Assembly (NCBI RefSeq): GCF_014656375.1
Contig: NZ_BNCH01000001.1
Coordinates: 620,001-684,000 of the forward strand
Reading direction: 5' to 3'
Origin: Aliiroseovarius zhejiangensis
GTDB taxonomy: Bacteria; Pseudomonadota; Alphaproteobacteria; Rhodobacterales; Rhodobacteraceae
DNA: 64,000 nt
Shown: in pieces, positions 27,569 to 37,452 of the stretch
Position numbering within the stretch: position 1 is the first letter of the stretch
Layout: every line of letters begins with the position of its first letter
Program-made: the position numbers and the translations under genes
Notes under the pieces: model-generated
The model's input: only the letters and a program-made list of their open reading frames with translations
What the model was told of the DNA's origin: nothing
The model's database searches: none

Positions 27569-29047
27569 ATGACCCATATTCTGGCCATTGATCAGGGCAC
27601 GACATCGACGCGGGCGATTGTGTATGACGCGGCAATGCAGGCCGTTGCTTCGGCGCAGGAAGAATTCCCCCAGTATTTCCCCGACAGCGGTTGGGTCGAG
27701 CATGACCCGGACGATCTCTGGGCGACCACGGCGGCGACCTGCCGGGCGGCCATCGAGAAATCCGGCGGAGCCGATATTGCCGCCATCGGCATCACCAACC
27801 AGCGCGAAACCACGCTGGTCTGGGACCGCGCCACGGGCAAGCCCATCCACAATGCCATCGTCTGGCAGGACCGGCGCACCTCGTCCATGTGCAAGGCGCT
27901 GAAAGCCGATGGGTTCGAAGAGGTGGTGACAGACCGCACCGGGCTGTTGCTGGACCCGTATTTCAGCGGCACCAAGCTGGCGTGGATACTCGACAACGTT
28001 GAAGGTGCCCGCGCCCGGGCCGAGGCCGGAGAGCTGGTCTTTGGTACGGTCGATACATGGCTGGTCTGGAACCTGACCGGCGGCAAGCAGCATGTCACCG
28101 ACGCCACCAATGCCGCGCGCACGATGCTGTATGACATCCGCAAAGGGCGCTGGTCACGGACGATTTGCGACCGGCTGAACATCCCCATGTCCATGCTTCC
28201 CAAGGTGCGCGACTGTGCCGCCGATTTCGGCGAAACGCGTGCCGATCTTTTCGGCCACCCGATCCCGATCCTGGGCATCGCGGGTGATCAGCAGGCGGCC
28301 ACCGTGGGTCAGGCCTGTTTCGAACCGGGGATGTTGAAATCCACTTATGGAACGGGCTGTTTCGCGCTGATCAACACGGGCGACACGCCCGTTCGGTCAC
28401 AAAACCGGCTGCTCACCACCATCGCCTATCAGCTGGACGGCAAGCCGACCTATGCGCTGGAAGGCTCGATCTTTATCGCCGGTGCCGTGGTGCAATGGTT
28501 GCGCGACGGGCTGAAGATCATCCGCGAGGCCAAGGAAACCCAACCGCTGGCAGACGTCGCAGATCCGGCTCAAAACGTGGTGCTTGTGCCGGCCTTCACC
28601 GGGCTGGGCGCGCCTTATTGGAACGCCGAATGCCGCGGGGCGGTGTTTGGCCTGACCCGCGGCTCTGGGCCTGAAGAGTTAGCCCGCGCGGCGCTGGAAA
28701 GCGTGGGCTACCAGACCCGCGATCTTCTGGCAGCGATGCAGGCGGATATGGGCGGGGCAAGCGACGCGGTGCTTCGGGTCGACGGCGGCATGAGCGCCTC
28801 GGATTACACGATGCAATTCCTCTCTGACATCATCGACGCCCGCGTGGACCGGCCCAAGGTGCTGGAAACCACCGCCCTTGGCGCGGCCTGGCTCGCAGGC
28901 AGTCGCGCCGGGATCTATCCCGACATGGACGGCTTCGCCGCGACCTGGGCGCTGGAGCGCAGCTTCGAGCCGTCGATGAGCTCCGAGGACCGCGACCGAA
29001 AATATGCCGCCTGGCAACGGGCCGTGAGCGCGACGATGAGTTTCTGA
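27569..29047 (+). CDS. glpK: Glycerol kinase
   Basis: 492 residues, full length for GlpK of the FGGY family. It phosphorylates glycerol to sn-glycerol-3-phosphate. N-terminal ATPase motif [17 protein letters not shown], substrate region [17 protein letters not shown], and C-terminal [20 protein letters not shown] and [32 protein letters not shown]. It is followed 2 bases later by fbp, linking glycerol entry to gluconeogenesis. Confidence 0.95.
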   Translation: MTHILAIDQGTTSTRAIVYDAAMQAVASAQEEFPQYFPDSGWVEHDPDDLWATTAATCRAAIEKSGGADIAAIGITNQRETTLVWDRATGKPIHNAIVWQDRRTSSMCKALKADGFEEVVTDRTGLLLDPYFSGTKLAWILDNVEGARARAEAGELVFGTVDTWLVWNLTGGKQHVTDATNAARTMLYDIRKGRWSRTICDRLNIPMSMLPKVRDCAADFGETRADLFGHPIPILGIAGDQQAATVGQACFEPGMLKSTYGTGCFALINTGDTPVRSQNRLLTTIAYQLDGKPTYALEGSIFIAGAVVQWLRDGLKIIREAKETQPLADVADPAQNVVLVPAFTGLGAPYWNAECRGAVFGLTRGSGPEELARAALESVGYQTRDLLAAMQADMGGASDAVLRVDGGMSASDYTMQFLSDIIDARVDRPKVLETTALGAAWLAGSRAGIYPDMDGFAATWALERSFEPSMSSEDRDRKYAAWQRAVSATMSF

Positions 29048-29049
29048 TC

Positions 29050-30057
29050 ATGTCCGAACCGATCACCCTGCGCCGCTTCCTGACCCGCTATGCCGAGCCC
29101 GGCGGGCTTGATCCCAATCTCATTTTTCTGATCGAGGATATCGCCTCGGCCTGCCGTGTGATCGGCAACCGGCTGCGCAACGCGGCGTTCGAAGGCAATC
29201 ACGGCCTTGCCGGGGACACCAATGTGCAGGGCGAAGATCAGAAAAAGCTCGACGTGATCGCCGACGAGGTCTTTGCCCGGATCTGCGAAAGCTCGCCGCG
29301 TCTTGCCGCGCTGGTCAGCGAAGAGCGTGAAGACGCGGTCTGGCTCAAGGAGCCGGAGGGCGGCGATTATCTCCTGTTCTACGATCCGCTGGACGGATCC
29401 TCGAATATCGACGTGAACCTGTCGGTCGGCTCGATTTTTTCGATCTGTACCGTGGGCACGGATGGCGACCGCGATGTGCTCAAGGCTGGGGACGCGCAGC
29501 ACTGTTCGGGATACGCGATCTATGGCCCGACCATGATGCTGGTCCTGACCGTGGGCAGCGGCGTCTACGGGTTTTCCTGTGAATACGGCACCGGCGATTT
29601 CCGCTTGACCCATCCGCGCATGACGATCCCGGCGGAAACTTCCGAGTTCGCCATCAACGCCTCGCGCTATCGTCTATGGGACGCACCTGTGCGGCGCTAT
29701 GTGGATGAATGCTCGGCTGGGATGACCGGCCCGTGCGGGCGCGATTTCAACATGCGCTGGACCGCGTCGATGGTGGCCGAGGTGCACCGTATCCTGACGC
29801 GCGGCGGCGTGTTCCTCTACCCGGTAGATGACGGCAACCGCGCAGCAGGTGGAAAACTGCGTTTGCTCTACGAGGCTAGCCCGATGGCGCTTTTGGTGGA
29901 ACAAGCGGGCGGCGCCGCCACGGACGGCCATAGTCGCATTCTCGATCTTCAGCCCACGGGCCATCATCAGCGCGTGCCGGTCATCCTTGGTTCCGCCAAC
30001 GAGGTGGACCGAATTGCACAATATCATACTGCGGACGCCGGTTCGGCCGCGTCCTGA
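29050..30057 (+). CDS. fbp: Class 1 fructose-1,6-bisphosphatase
   Basis: 335 residues. It hydrolyses fructose-1,6-bisphosphate to fructose-6-phosphate, the committed gluconeogenic step. Metal-binding glutamate in VSEEREDAV and signature YDPLDGSSNIDVNLSVGSIF (residues 111-130) are intact, with ARGGVFLYP-like segment TRGGVFLYPVDDGN near the end. The start lies 2 bases after the glpK stop, so expression is coupled to glycerol use. Confidence 0.94.
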   Translation: MSEPITLRRFLTRYAEPGGLDPNLIFLIEDIASACRVIGNRLRNAAFEGNHGLAGDTNVQGEDQKKLDVIADEVFARICESSPRLAALVSEEREDAVWLKEPEGGDYLLFYDPLDGSSNIDVNLSVGSIFSICTVGTDGDRDVLKAGDAQHCSGYAIYGPTMMLVLTVGSGVYGFSCEYGTGDFRLTHPRMTIPAETSEFAINASRYRLWDAPVRRYVDECSAGMTGPCGRDFNMRWTASMVAEVHRILTRGGVFLYPVDDGNRAAGGKLRLLYEASPMALLVEQAGGAATDGHSRILDLQPTGHHQRVPVILGSANEVDRIAQYHTADAGSAAS

Positions 30058-30072
30058 GGAAAGGACCCTCCC

Positions 30073-31140
30073 ATGGCTCTCGTATCCCTTCGTCAGCTGC
30101 TCGATCACGCGGCGGAACATGATTACGCGCTGCCCGCGTTCAACGTGAACAACATGGAGCAGATGCTGGCCATCATGGCAGCAGCGGACGCCACCCAAAG
30201 CCCGGTCATCATGCAGGCCAGCCGGGGGGCGCGCGCCTTTGCCAATGACATCGTGCTGTCGCATCTGATCCGTGCCGCGATCGAGCTTTACCCGCATATC
30301 CCCGTCTGCATGCATCAAGACCACGGCAACGCGCCAGCCACCTGCCTGTCGGCGATCACCAACGGATTTTCCTCGGTCATGATGGATGGCTCGCTGAAAG
30401 CCGATGGCAAGACACCGACCACGTTTGAAGAGAATGTCGCGGTGACGGCCAAGGTGGTCGAAATGGCGCATCTGGTGGGTGTGTCGGTCGAGGGGGAGAT
30501 CGGGCATCTGGGGTCGCTCGAAACCCTGCGCGGCGAGGCGGAGGACGGGCACGGGTTCGAAGGGGCCTTGTCGCGTGAACAGCTCCTGACCGACCCGGAA
30601 GAAGCGGCCAAATTTGTGCGGCTGACCGGCGTCGATGCGCTGGCCGTGGCCATCGGGACATCGCACGGAGCCTACAAGTTCACCCGCAAACCCGATGGCG
30701 AGATCCTCGCGATTGACCGTTTGCGCGAGATTCATGCACGCTTGCCGGACACGCATCTGGTGATGCATGGCTCTTCCTCGGTGCCGCAGGATTTGCAGGA
30801 TATCATCAACGCCCATGGCGGCGAGATTGCCCCGACATGGGGCGTACCGGTCGAGGAAATCCAGCAGGGCATCCGCTATGGCGTGCGCAAGGTCAACGTG
30901 GATACGGACCTGAGGCTGGCGCTGACCGGCGCGATCCGCACAGTCTTTGCCAAACATCCCGGTGAGTTCGATCCACGCAAATACCTCGCCCCCGGGATCG
31001 AGGCCATGTCCGCCGTCTGCCGCGACCGTTTCGAGCAATTCGGCAGCGTGGGCCATGCGCCGCGGATCAGGCCCATCGCCTTGTCAGACATGGCAGCGCA
31101 TTATGTGCGCCAGGAAATCGGGAGCACCACCGCCGCATGA
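30073..31140 (+). CDS. fba: Class II fructose-1,6-bisphosphate aldolase
   Basis: 355 residues, zinc-dependent aldolase that condenses dihydroxyacetone phosphate and glyceraldehyde-3-phosphate. The motif CMHQDHGN (residues 79-86) supplies catalytic Asp and zinc His. [16 protein letters not shown] and the second zinc His region GTSHGAYKF follow, then [15 protein letters not shown]. This resembles the Calvin-cycle (CbbA) subtype. RBS GAGGAAAGGA. Overlaps the dehydrogenase gene by 4 bases (ATGA). Confidence 0.94.
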   Translation: MALVSLRQLLDHAAEHDYALPAFNVNNMEQMLAIMAAADATQSPVIMQASRGARAFANDIVLSHLIRAAIELYPHIPVCMHQDHGNAPATCLSAITNGFSSVMMDGSLKADGKTPTTFEENVAVTAKVVEMAHLVGVSVEGEIGHLGSLETLRGEAEDGHGFEGALSREQLLTDPEEAAKFVRLTGVDALAVAIGTSHGAYKFTRKPDGEILAIDRLREIHARLPDTHLVMHGSSSVPQDLQDIINAHGGEIAPTWGVPVEEIQQGIRYGVRKVNVDTDLRLALTGAIRTVFAKHPGEFDPRKYLAPGIEAMSAVCRDRFEQFGSVGHAPRIRPIALSDMAAHYVRQEIGSTTAA

Positions 31141-32276
31141 CGGGTTTTGCGCTGACCGCTCCGAACCGCACGATTTTCGGTCGTGACTGTCGTGTTACGA
31201 CCGCGGATGAGATCGCACGGATAGGATCCCGTGTGTTGCTGGTTCGGGGAAGGTCGGTCTCCTGGGTTGACGAACTGGCAGCGGAATTGACCCGCTTGGG
31301 CGGTTCCCTGAAGATTGTGTGTTCAGCCGGAGAACCGGATCTGGACGACGTCCGTGATGCCGTTGCCATCGCCCGGGATCACAGGGCGGAGTGCATTGTC
31401 TCGGTCGGAGGCGGAGCGATAATCGACTTGGGCAAGGCAGTTGCCGGGCTCTGCGTGAGCGAGGGCGATCCCGCGGAATATCTTGAACAGGGCAACGCAT
31501 CCCCGCGACAGCTGAACGAACCGTTGCCTTTCATTGCCATGCCGACAACCGCCGGAACCGGAGCCGAAGCGACGCGGAACGCGGTGATTGGCGTTCCTGA
31601 ACTGGAGGCAAAGATCAGCCTTCGCGACCCGCGCCTCGTCCCGGACCTGGCGATCGTGGATCCCGCACTGACTGACGGGTCCCCCAAAAGTCTGACGCTG
31701 GCGAGCGGGCTGGACGCGATCACCCAGTTCATCGAAAGCTATCTGTGCAACCGGGCCAATCCGGTGACGGACGCCCTGTGCGAGGCCAATATCCGACCGG
31801 CCATGGCCGCATTGCACAGGCTGATGGAAGGCGAAGATCCTCAGGCACGGGACACAATGGCGCGCGCAAGCTTTCTCAGCGGCATTGCGCTGGCGAATTC
31901 CGGCTTGGGGATCATACATGGTCTGGCCTCCGTCATCGGTGGGCGCGGTGCCCCCCATGGTGCTATCTGTGGCCGACTTCTGGCCCCTGGACTGACCGTA
32001 AATGCCGAAGCCCTGACGCGCCTATCCGCGGACACTGTGCGTTTTGACAAAGTGAACGGGTGGCTGGCCGATGGGCTTGGCGACCCCGGCGGGAGCGGAG
32101 CATCGGCCCTGCATTGCTTTATCGAGTCCAAAGGATTGCCGAGTTTGTGCGATTTAGGCATTGCCGAGTCAGAATTCGATAGTATCGCAAAGCTGAGCGC
32201 GTATGCTTCATCCACCAAAGCAAATCCCGTTGCGCTTGAACACGCAGACATCTGTCGCATCTTGCAAATCGCCTGA
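31137..32276 (+). CDS. Iron-type alcohol dehydrogenase family protein
   Basis: 379 residues of the Fe-ADH/dehydroquinate-synthase-like fold. Nucleotide site [15 protein letters not shown] (residues 90-104), [16 protein letters not shown], and metal region [12 protein letters not shown] plus [20 protein letters not shown]. The second metal position, often His (DALTH), is Gln here, as in a subset of the family. It is coupled by ATGA to fba and so belongs to the glp operon. Substrate is unknown; a glycerol-derived aldehyde or alcohol is a fair guess. Confidence 0.85.
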   Translation: MTGFALTAPNRTIFGRDCRVTTADEIARIGSRVLLVRGRSVSWVDELAAELTRLGGSLKIVCSAGEPDLDDVRDAVAIARDHRAECIVSVGGGAIIDLGKAVAGLCVSEGDPAEYLEQGNASPRQLNEPLPFIAMPTTAGTGAEATRNAVIGVPELEAKISLRDPRLVPDLAIVDPALTDGSPKSLTLASGLDAITQFIESYLCNRANPVTDALCEANIRPAMAALHRLMEGEDPQARDTMARASFLSGIALANSGLGIIHGLASVIGGRGAPHGAICGRLLAPGLTVNAEALTRLSADTVRFDKVNGWLADGLGDPGGSGASALHCFIESKGLPSLCDLGIAESEFDSIAKLSAYASSTKANPVALEHADICRILQIA

Positions 32277-32518
32277 ACGATGGGATCAAAAAGCAGCCCG
32301 TGAAAATTCGCATTGGTATGATTGTTGTCTCGGTCTGCTTCACGGGTCAGCCCGACATTCGAATCCCATTTCATACCGAAGTCACCGTGAATGATAACTT
32401 GCCTGACGAACGCATCCGAGTAATGGCGATATAGATCTCCCGGGAGATCAATGTCTGCTTTGACGATCCCCTCAGGTGCATGCTGCGAAGCGGCGAACGA
32501 CCGGATTCCGCCCTTCAT
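32277..32518 (-). pseudogene. 5' fragment of an unknown gene downstream of virD4
   Basis: A reading frame begins at ATG 32518, overlapping the virD4 stop as ATGA. It gives a protein-like sequence (VKADIDLPGDLYRHYSDAFV, then QVIIHGDFGMKWDS) for about 80 residues. It then runs into the antisense of the dehydrogenase gene, where the sequence stops looking like protein. This fits a backbone gene that was cut off when the glp cargo entered. A 16-base perfect palindrome, GATCTCCCGGGAGATC (32434-32449), lies within it. No family is recognised. Confidence 0.4.
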
Positions 32519-34407
32519 CCCCGAGCTGCCTCCTCCATAAATCTCTCCACCCGTTCAGCTCCTGCTTGATACTCGCCCAAACCAGGCTTTTCGCCTGACG
32601 CCGGACCCCGCTCTTCATTGGCCAAAGCATCGATCTCTTCGCGCCGCGTCCCTCCGCTTTCGGACCCGTCACCTGAAACCGCTCTCGGCATCTCAAGCGC
32701 CCCAATCTTCGCCTCCAGCGCCTTGATCTGCCCTTGCAGCCCGCGCATTTGGTCTCCGGCTGAGGGATATGGCAGATCGCCGGTCTGTTTGTCGAAGATC
32801 TGTTTGAAGAACCGATCCTCATAGTATTTGATCCGCTTGGCCCGCACGGGCATTTGTGCGTCGACGACCAAGACGATGTCATCAAGATCCATGCGCCGCG
32901 CCTCATCCTCGGGCAGCAACTCGGTTTCTTCAGTCCGTTCAGACATGCTGCGCCCGGCGAAAGGGTTTCGGCCGACAGAACGCGAGCGGGTCACAACGCG
33001 CTTGGTGGTTTTGCCGACGGCTTTGCTGAGCTCTTCAATGGTCTTTTCATCCGATGGTGTCAGATAGAGCTTGATGCCTGCGTTACCCTGCAGAGCGCGG
33101 CGGGCATTTTCTCCGTAGATTTCGTCCAAAGCCGGGATCGTCTGTGTGACGATCGCTAGGTTGGCCCGGTAGGATCGCAGCGTCTCGATACTGTCGAGCA
33201 CGATCGGCATTTTGCCCAGGCGATTGAACTCATCGAGCATGATCATCACCGGCCAAGGTTCGTCCTTGCCGGGTTCATGGTCCTGCAGCGATGCCAGCAA
33301 GTCCGAGAAGAACAGGCGGATCAGCGGCGCGAGAGGTTTTACCATGAGCGGCTCGACCACAAGATAGACCGAAAACGGCATCTTTCGGATGTCGCGAAAA
33401 TCGAAGTCTGAGGTAGCTGTTGCACGGTCGATGGCGGGGTTCGACCACTGCTTGAGGCCAGATGTCATCAAGAGCGACAGGTAAGATGTCAGGGTATCGT
33501 TGTTGGTCGAGGCCATACGCATGAAAATCAGCTTGGCGGCTGGATTGACCACTTCGTCGGCGCGGCGGCGATATTCCTTCTGCTTGTCCCCGCCTGAGGC
33601 CGTGATGCGGTAGATCTCACCCAAGGTCGGCCGCTTGCGCTCAAACGCCAAAAGCCCTGCCGCTACGAATAGATCGATACCGCCATCAAGGAGCCCCTGA
33701 ACCCGATCGTTATCAGCCTGAAGGAACAGCGATGCCAAGAGTTGTAGCTCCATCTGCTGGCGGTCGACATTTTCGAGCGCTGATATGCGCAGTAACGGAT
33801 TGTACCGGTGCGAGCGGCCATCCTTCCAATCAGTGGGCGCAAACCGGAACACCTTGTCGCCCTGCGCGGCCCTGTGGCGCGCTGTCGCCTCGAAATTTTC
33901 GCCCTTCACGTCCAGCACAACCGCGCTGCCTTGATAGGTTAAAAGGTTGGGAATGACGAACCCCGTGGTCTTTCCGCGTCCGGTTGGAGCCACGATCAGC
34001 GCATGGGGGAACACCTTGGACATCACGAAGGGTTTGCGGCTCTTGGGCTTGCCCATTTTGCCGAGGACAAAGCCGTGACCGGGCTTTCCGAAAAAGCCGT
34101 TCCGCTTCATCTCCGACATCTGCTGCCAGTGGGTTTCCCCAAATTTGGTCAGCGCATCGTTCATCAAGACCGCACTGAGCAAAACACCGGCACCAGTGCT
34201 GATCCCCACGATCAAGTGAACAATCTGCATATCGGCCGGATGGGTCATTCGGAGAACCCCATAGCTGCGCGCCAACATCAGAAAATCGATATCAGTCCCG
34301 ACCCCGAACCAGCGGAATGTCAGAAAGGCCGACGCCAGAACATATCCCAGCACTACGCCGAGAAGAGCAAAGCTCATGACGCCGAGTGCGATCCGCGCCT
34401 TACCCAT
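32515..34407 (-). CDS. virD4: VirD4/TraG type IV coupling protein
   Basis: 630 residues. DNA-pumping ATPase that links the relaxosome to the VirB channel. Two N-terminal transmembrane helices (about 8-30 and 64-83), Walker A APTGRGKT (140-147), Walker B MIMLDEFNRLGK (about 383-394) and IVTQTIPALDEIYG. The C-terminal 70 residues are charged. It overlaps the relaxase gene by 8 bases, forming a mobC-virD2-virD4 operon on the minus strand, opposite to virB. Confidence 0.94.
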   Translation of the reverse strand: MGKARIALGVMSFALLGVVLGYVLASAFLTFRWFGVGTDIDFLMLARSYGVLRMTHPADMQIVHLIVGISTGAGVLLSAVLMNDALTKFGETHWQQMSEMKRNGFFGKPGHGFVLGKMGKPKSRKPFVMSKVFPHALIVAPTGRGKTTGFVIPNLLTYQGSAVVLDVKGENFEATARHRAAQGDKVFRFAPTDWKDGRSHRYNPLLRISALENVDRQQMELQLLASLFLQADNDRVQGLLDGGIDLFVAAGLLAFERKRPTLGEIYRITASGGDKQKEYRRRADEVVNPAAKLIFMRMASTNNDTLTSYLSLLMTSGLKQWSNPAIDRATATSDFDFRDIRKMPFSVYLVVEPLMVKPLAPLIRLFFSDLLASLQDHEPGKDEPWPVMIMLDEFNRLGKMPIVLDSIETLRSYRANLAIVTQTIPALDEIYGENARRALQGNAGIKLYLTPSDEKTIEELSKAVGKTTKRVVTRSRSVGRNPFAGRSMSERTEETELLPEDEARRMDLDDIVLVVDAQMPVRAKRIKYYEDRFFKQIFDKQTGDLPYPSAGDQMRGLQGQIKALEAKIGALEMPRAVSGDGSESGGTRREEIDALANEERGPASGEKPGLGEYQAGAERVERFMEEAARG

Positions 34408-36208
34408 GCGTCACGCCCTTTTCGCCGTCGGCATCAACATGCCGCTCGCGTTGGAGGTCTATTTCCTCATTGGCGATCTCGTCGAGGACATGCTCCATCG
34501 CCACGCTGTTCGCCAGAGCGGCATCGCTCTGCAGATAGGCCTTGGCCGCATATAGACGGTCCAGACGGTCTTCGATATGTTCCTCAAACGCTGTCTCATC
34601 GCCAATCGCCAAGTCCTGGGTGCCCTCTTCACCGACCAGTTCCTCCATCTCAGCACGCAAGGTCTCGCGTTCCAGATCGTTACGGAATGGATCTGCCGTT
34701 GGGTCGTCCCTCATACGGCTCAGGATATCAGCCGTGGTCGGCGGCAACCCGTCGACTATGGCTTCCTGCCGGTCGGCCTCCACCACTCCACTGTCCTTGA
34801 GAACTTCAGCATCGGCCAACATACGACCCAGATCACTGTGCACCTGGTCAAGGCGGTCGATCGCTTTCTCAAGCTCATCGGCGCGTGACAGGTCAAAGCC
34901 ATCCTTCTCGGCAATCGCCTTCAAATCCTGTCCAAGCCATTGCCGCTCGAGCGCGGCATTGCCCGCGCCGTTTTCGACACGACGTGTCACCTCTTGCGCG
35001 TTAATGCCGGTGCCTTTCAAAGCCTGCTGGAGACGTTCTGCCAGAGCTGGATCCTGCAACGCTTCTTGAGCTTCGGCCTGGATATTTGCGGCAGAATAAA
35101 TCCCACTCTTGGACGCATCCTCGAGCAATGTGTGGGACTGCGTTCCCATTGGGCTGAGATGTGACAGTGAGCGATAGATGTCGTTGAGCTCATGCTCGAG
35201 CGCCGCCCGCCGTTCAACCGGAGCGTCCGCGACGATCCGTTCGGCCTGATGGATCTTGTCGTGAAAGGCATCCACGACCTCATCAAACGAATGCTGTTCT
35301 TCGGCCATGCCATATACCTTTCCATCTGCTTCAATCGGTTTGCCCTGCGCCAAAAGCGTCGCGGCCTTGTCCAAGGCTGCTGCAATGTCATGCTGGTTCT
35401 CGCGCGAGGCCTCGGCCGTCAAGCCGCGATAGTGCCGCGCGTTCTGCGCCACCTCAGCCAAGGCACGGTCAAGCTCCGGCCCCACGCGCTCACGCTCGGT
35501 CAGCTTCTGCCCCGTGGCTTCTGCACGACGTTGGTCCAAGTCGCTTGGGCTCTTCGTCGTGATCCCACGCTCGAGCTTTCGCGTCGCCTCAAGCCGCAGC
35601 CCATATCGGTCCGACACCTCGACCATGGCCTCACGAAAACTGTCGTAGTTGAAATGGTGCCCTTCTTTCAGAAAGAAGAATTCGCCGTCCTTGCTGCGAC
35701 GGTTGAGAACGATGTGGGCGTGCGGGTGATCCCGGTCCTCATGCACGGCGGCGATGTAGTCAAAATGGCTGCCTTCGCCTTGAAAGAACCGCTCGCAAAT
35801 CTCGCGCGTGATCTCGACGACATCCTCACCGCGCGTGCCAATCGGGAAGGCCATCAGTAGGTGCGATGTATGCCCCAGCTTAGGATGAAACCCCTCATTC
35901 CACTGCGCTGAAAACCGGCGCGTGACCTGCTCGATCTCTTTGGCCGACAAGACGCTTTGGCCGTCATACGTGCCACGGCTGTCGATGATAAAGCTCGACT
36001 TAGTTGTGAGGTATTCCAGCTGGTTGCGCAGCTGCACTTTGTTGTTCGTGCCGCCGTCGCGAATGGCTTTGAAGATCGCAGGGGAATGCCCCATGGCGGC
36101 GCGCGCCATCTGCTTTGCGCGGGCGCGCGGGACGCTGCCACGAATGCGGCTCCAGTCGCGATCAAAGAAGGCCTCCTGCGTGGCGGCAACGGCGCTATTC
36201 CGGGCCAT
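34400..36208 (-). CDS. virD2: VirD2/MobP-type relaxase
   Basis: 602 residues from ATG 36208, which has GGGAGG upstream; a TTG further up overlaps mobC. The relaxase nicks oriT and stays bound to the T-strand. Likely catalytic tyrosine is Y66 in RNQLEYLTTKS. The metal-binding motif HEDRDHPHAHIVLNRR (from residue 156) carries the histidine triad. The remaining 400 residues are helical and charged, probably secretion signal and scaffolding. Product is intact. Confidence 0.92.
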   Translation of the reverse strand: MARNSAVAATQEAFFDRDWSRIRGSVPRARAKQMARAAMGHSPAIFKAIRDGGTNNKVQLRNQLEYLTTKSSFIIDSRGTYDGQSVLSAKEIEQVTRRFSAQWNEGFHPKLGHTSHLLMAFPIGTRGEDVVEITREICERFFQGEGSHFDYIAAVHEDRDHPHAHIVLNRRSKDGEFFFLKEGHHFNYDSFREAMVEVSDRYGLRLEATRKLERGITTKSPSDLDQRRAEATGQKLTERERVGPELDRALAEVAQNARHYRGLTAEASRENQHDIAAALDKAATLLAQGKPIEADGKVYGMAEEQHSFDEVVDAFHDKIHQAERIVADAPVERRAALEHELNDIYRSLSHLSPMGTQSHTLLEDASKSGIYSAANIQAEAQEALQDPALAERLQQALKGTGINAQEVTRRVENGAGNAALERQWLGQDLKAIAEKDGFDLSRADELEKAIDRLDQVHSDLGRMLADAEVLKDSGVVEADRQEAIVDGLPPTTADILSRMRDDPTADPFRNDLERETLRAEMEELVGEEGTQDLAIGDETAFEEHIEDRLDRLYAAKAYLQSDAALANSVAMEHVLDEIANEEIDLQRERHVDADGEKGVTHG

Positions 36209-36785
36209 CGGCAAAGCCTCCCAGTACGCGGGCAACCTCGCCAGACAGCGCGCTGCGGCGGCGCTGCGCCATGTCCTGAACCTGGTCGGCGATGTCGAAG
36301 ATCAACCCGGCCAAGGCGCGGACCTGGCCATGGGCGGAATTGCCATAGGGCGGCGTCTTGCCTTGGCGCTTTGCCTCGTTCAGGCGCTGCGCAATCTGAT
36401 TAACATTGTTGCCGGTGCGATTGAGCGAGGCCGAGAGCCCCTGCATCTGATTGGCCAGTTCGTCGTCAGGAACAAAGAGATCGTTTGAGGCATGGATCAG
36501 CCGCCGTAATCCCTCCGCGCGGCTGGTGATATCATGCCGCGTCAGCACCGCATCAAAGCTCGAAAGCTCCTTTGGCGTCAGCCGGACATTCACCAGTTCA
36601 GAGCGCACGCGCGCATCAAGCTTGCGGCTTTGATCGGCCTTCAATGTGTAGAAGATGCTCCGGGTCGTTACCCCGAATTCACGGGCCAGATCCTCGATCG
36701 ACACCCCTTCGGCACGCTTGCGCACGATGGCAAAGCGCTGGTTCTGCGTCAGCCGCTTGTGGCGTGGTGCGCGCGGTCGGCCCAT
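36195..36785 (-). CDS. mobC: MobC-like relaxosome protein with N-terminal HTH
   Basis: 196 residues. Residues 10-48 form a Hin/resolvase-like helix-turn-helix (LTQNQRFAIVRKRAEGVSIE, DLAREFGVTTRSIFYTL). The rest matches MobC-type accessory proteins (VRLTPKELSSFDAVLTRHDI, then LSASLNRTGNNVNQIAQRLN). MobC proteins bind near nic and help the relaxase open the strands. It overlaps the relaxase start by 14 bases and lies right beside the candidate oriT. Confidence 0.85.
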   Translation of the reverse strand: MGRPRAPRHKRLTQNQRFAIVRKRAEGVSIEDLAREFGVTTRSIFYTLKADQSRKLDARVRSELVNVRLTPKELSSFDAVLTRHDITSRAEGLRRLIHASNDLFVPDDELANQMQGLSASLNRTGNNVNQIAQRLNEAKRQGKTPPYGNSAHGQVRALAGLIFDIADQVQDMAQRRRSALSGEVARVLGGFADGPE

Positions 36786-36818
36786 GTGAAGTAATCACCC
36801 CTATTTCTTGCCAGCATC

Positions 36819-36954
36819 ATACAGGCAGCTCTGTTATGGCATTTCACCATAATTGAATCAATATTATAGCATTGCATCAACTGCCTGTATTCCATTTGGA
36901 GCAGCCATCGGCTGCGACCGCCGGGCAAAGCCCGGCCCCATGCGCAAGGCATGG
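36819..36954. other. Candidate oriT: cluster of inverted repeats
   Basis: The gap upstream of mobC is AT-rich at first and then full of hairpins. A long-range pair ATACAGGCAG (36819-36828) / CTGCCTGTAT (36881-36890) surrounds an AT-rich stretch. Three tight hairpins follow: GCAGCC-ATC-GGCTGC (36901-36915), GCCGGGC-AAA-GCCCGGC (36920-36936) and CCATGC-GCAAG-GCATGG (36938-36954). Position between relaxase genes and the leading region fits oriT. The nic site cannot be named, and one hairpin could instead terminate the leading-region operon. Confidence 0.55.
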
Positions 36955-36959
36955 CACCA

Positions 36960-37241
36960 CTAATCGTGGTTCCACGCCTCAGCATCGCCAAGCAATTGCA
37001 AAGCTATTGCGCGGGCCGCGCCTTCGGCGCTGGCATAGGTTTGATGATCGAGCAGCTCGTGCAGATCAAAAGGCTGTTGTGGGTCGTCCGGGGTCTCGAC
37101 CCGGACATAGATCGCCCAGCCATCGATCCGTGCTGGATCATCACAATACTCCTGCCCGCCATCGGGCAAGTTGCAAAACCCATGTAAATGCACGCTGGCG
37201 CGGCCCTCTCGGGCCGCCTGCTTGATATCAGAATACTTCAT
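36960..37241 (-). CDS. Unknown small leading-region protein
   Basis: 93 residues from ATG 37241 (MKYSDIKQAAREGRASVHLH). Mixed alpha/beta with an acidic middle and a helical end (ASAEGAARAIALQLLGDAEA). No family is recognised. It is the last of four consecutively overlapping genes transcribed toward oriT, which supports a real gene. By position it is a candidate for protection of the incoming strand. Confidence 0.6.
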   Translation of the reverse strand: MKYSDIKQAAREGRASVHLHGFCNLPDGGQEYCDDPARIDGWAIYVRVETPDDPQQPFDLHELLDHQTYASAEGAARAIALQLLGDAEAWNHD

Positions 37242-37452
37242 GGCAAACCTCGGCGCTTTCACTGATGAAGAATTCGTCAGGCCTGCCGTTCAGGCGAGTG
37301 CCATCCGGACTGGTCAAACCAATAGCTGACCCGTTCCGCGAGAAGGTGATGAGGTACTGCCCAAGACCATCACACGTCACCACATACCCGCTGTTGGCCC
37401 AGTGAACGCGGTTGCCCGCGTCCACTGCTGCTTTGATCTCATCCAAGGTCAT
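37228..37452 (-). CDS. Unknown small leading-region protein
   Basis: 74 residues, MTLDEIKAAVDAGNRVHWAN followed by a beta-rich stretch (YVVTCDGLGQYLITFSRNGS). It looks like a compact beta domain with one leading helix. The start overlaps the upstream stop (ATGA) and its own end overlaps the next gene by 14 bases. No family assigned; similar small proteins are seen on roseobacter mobile elements, but I cannot name one. Confidence 0.6.
   Translation of the reverse strand: MTLDEIKAAVDAGNRVHWANSGYVVTCDGLGQYLITFSRNGSAIGLTSPDGTRLNGRPDEFFISESAEVCHEVF

Noticed and set aside
31841-32276. Continuation of the minus-strand frame from 32518 as a 225-residue protein
   Set aside because: This part is antisense to the intact alcohol dehydrogenase gene and has no protein-like composition; only the first 80 residues are kept as a fragment.
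36749-36991. Minus-strand frame of 80 residues in the oriT region
   Set aside because: It runs through the inverted repeats and the mobC start, and lacks coding character.
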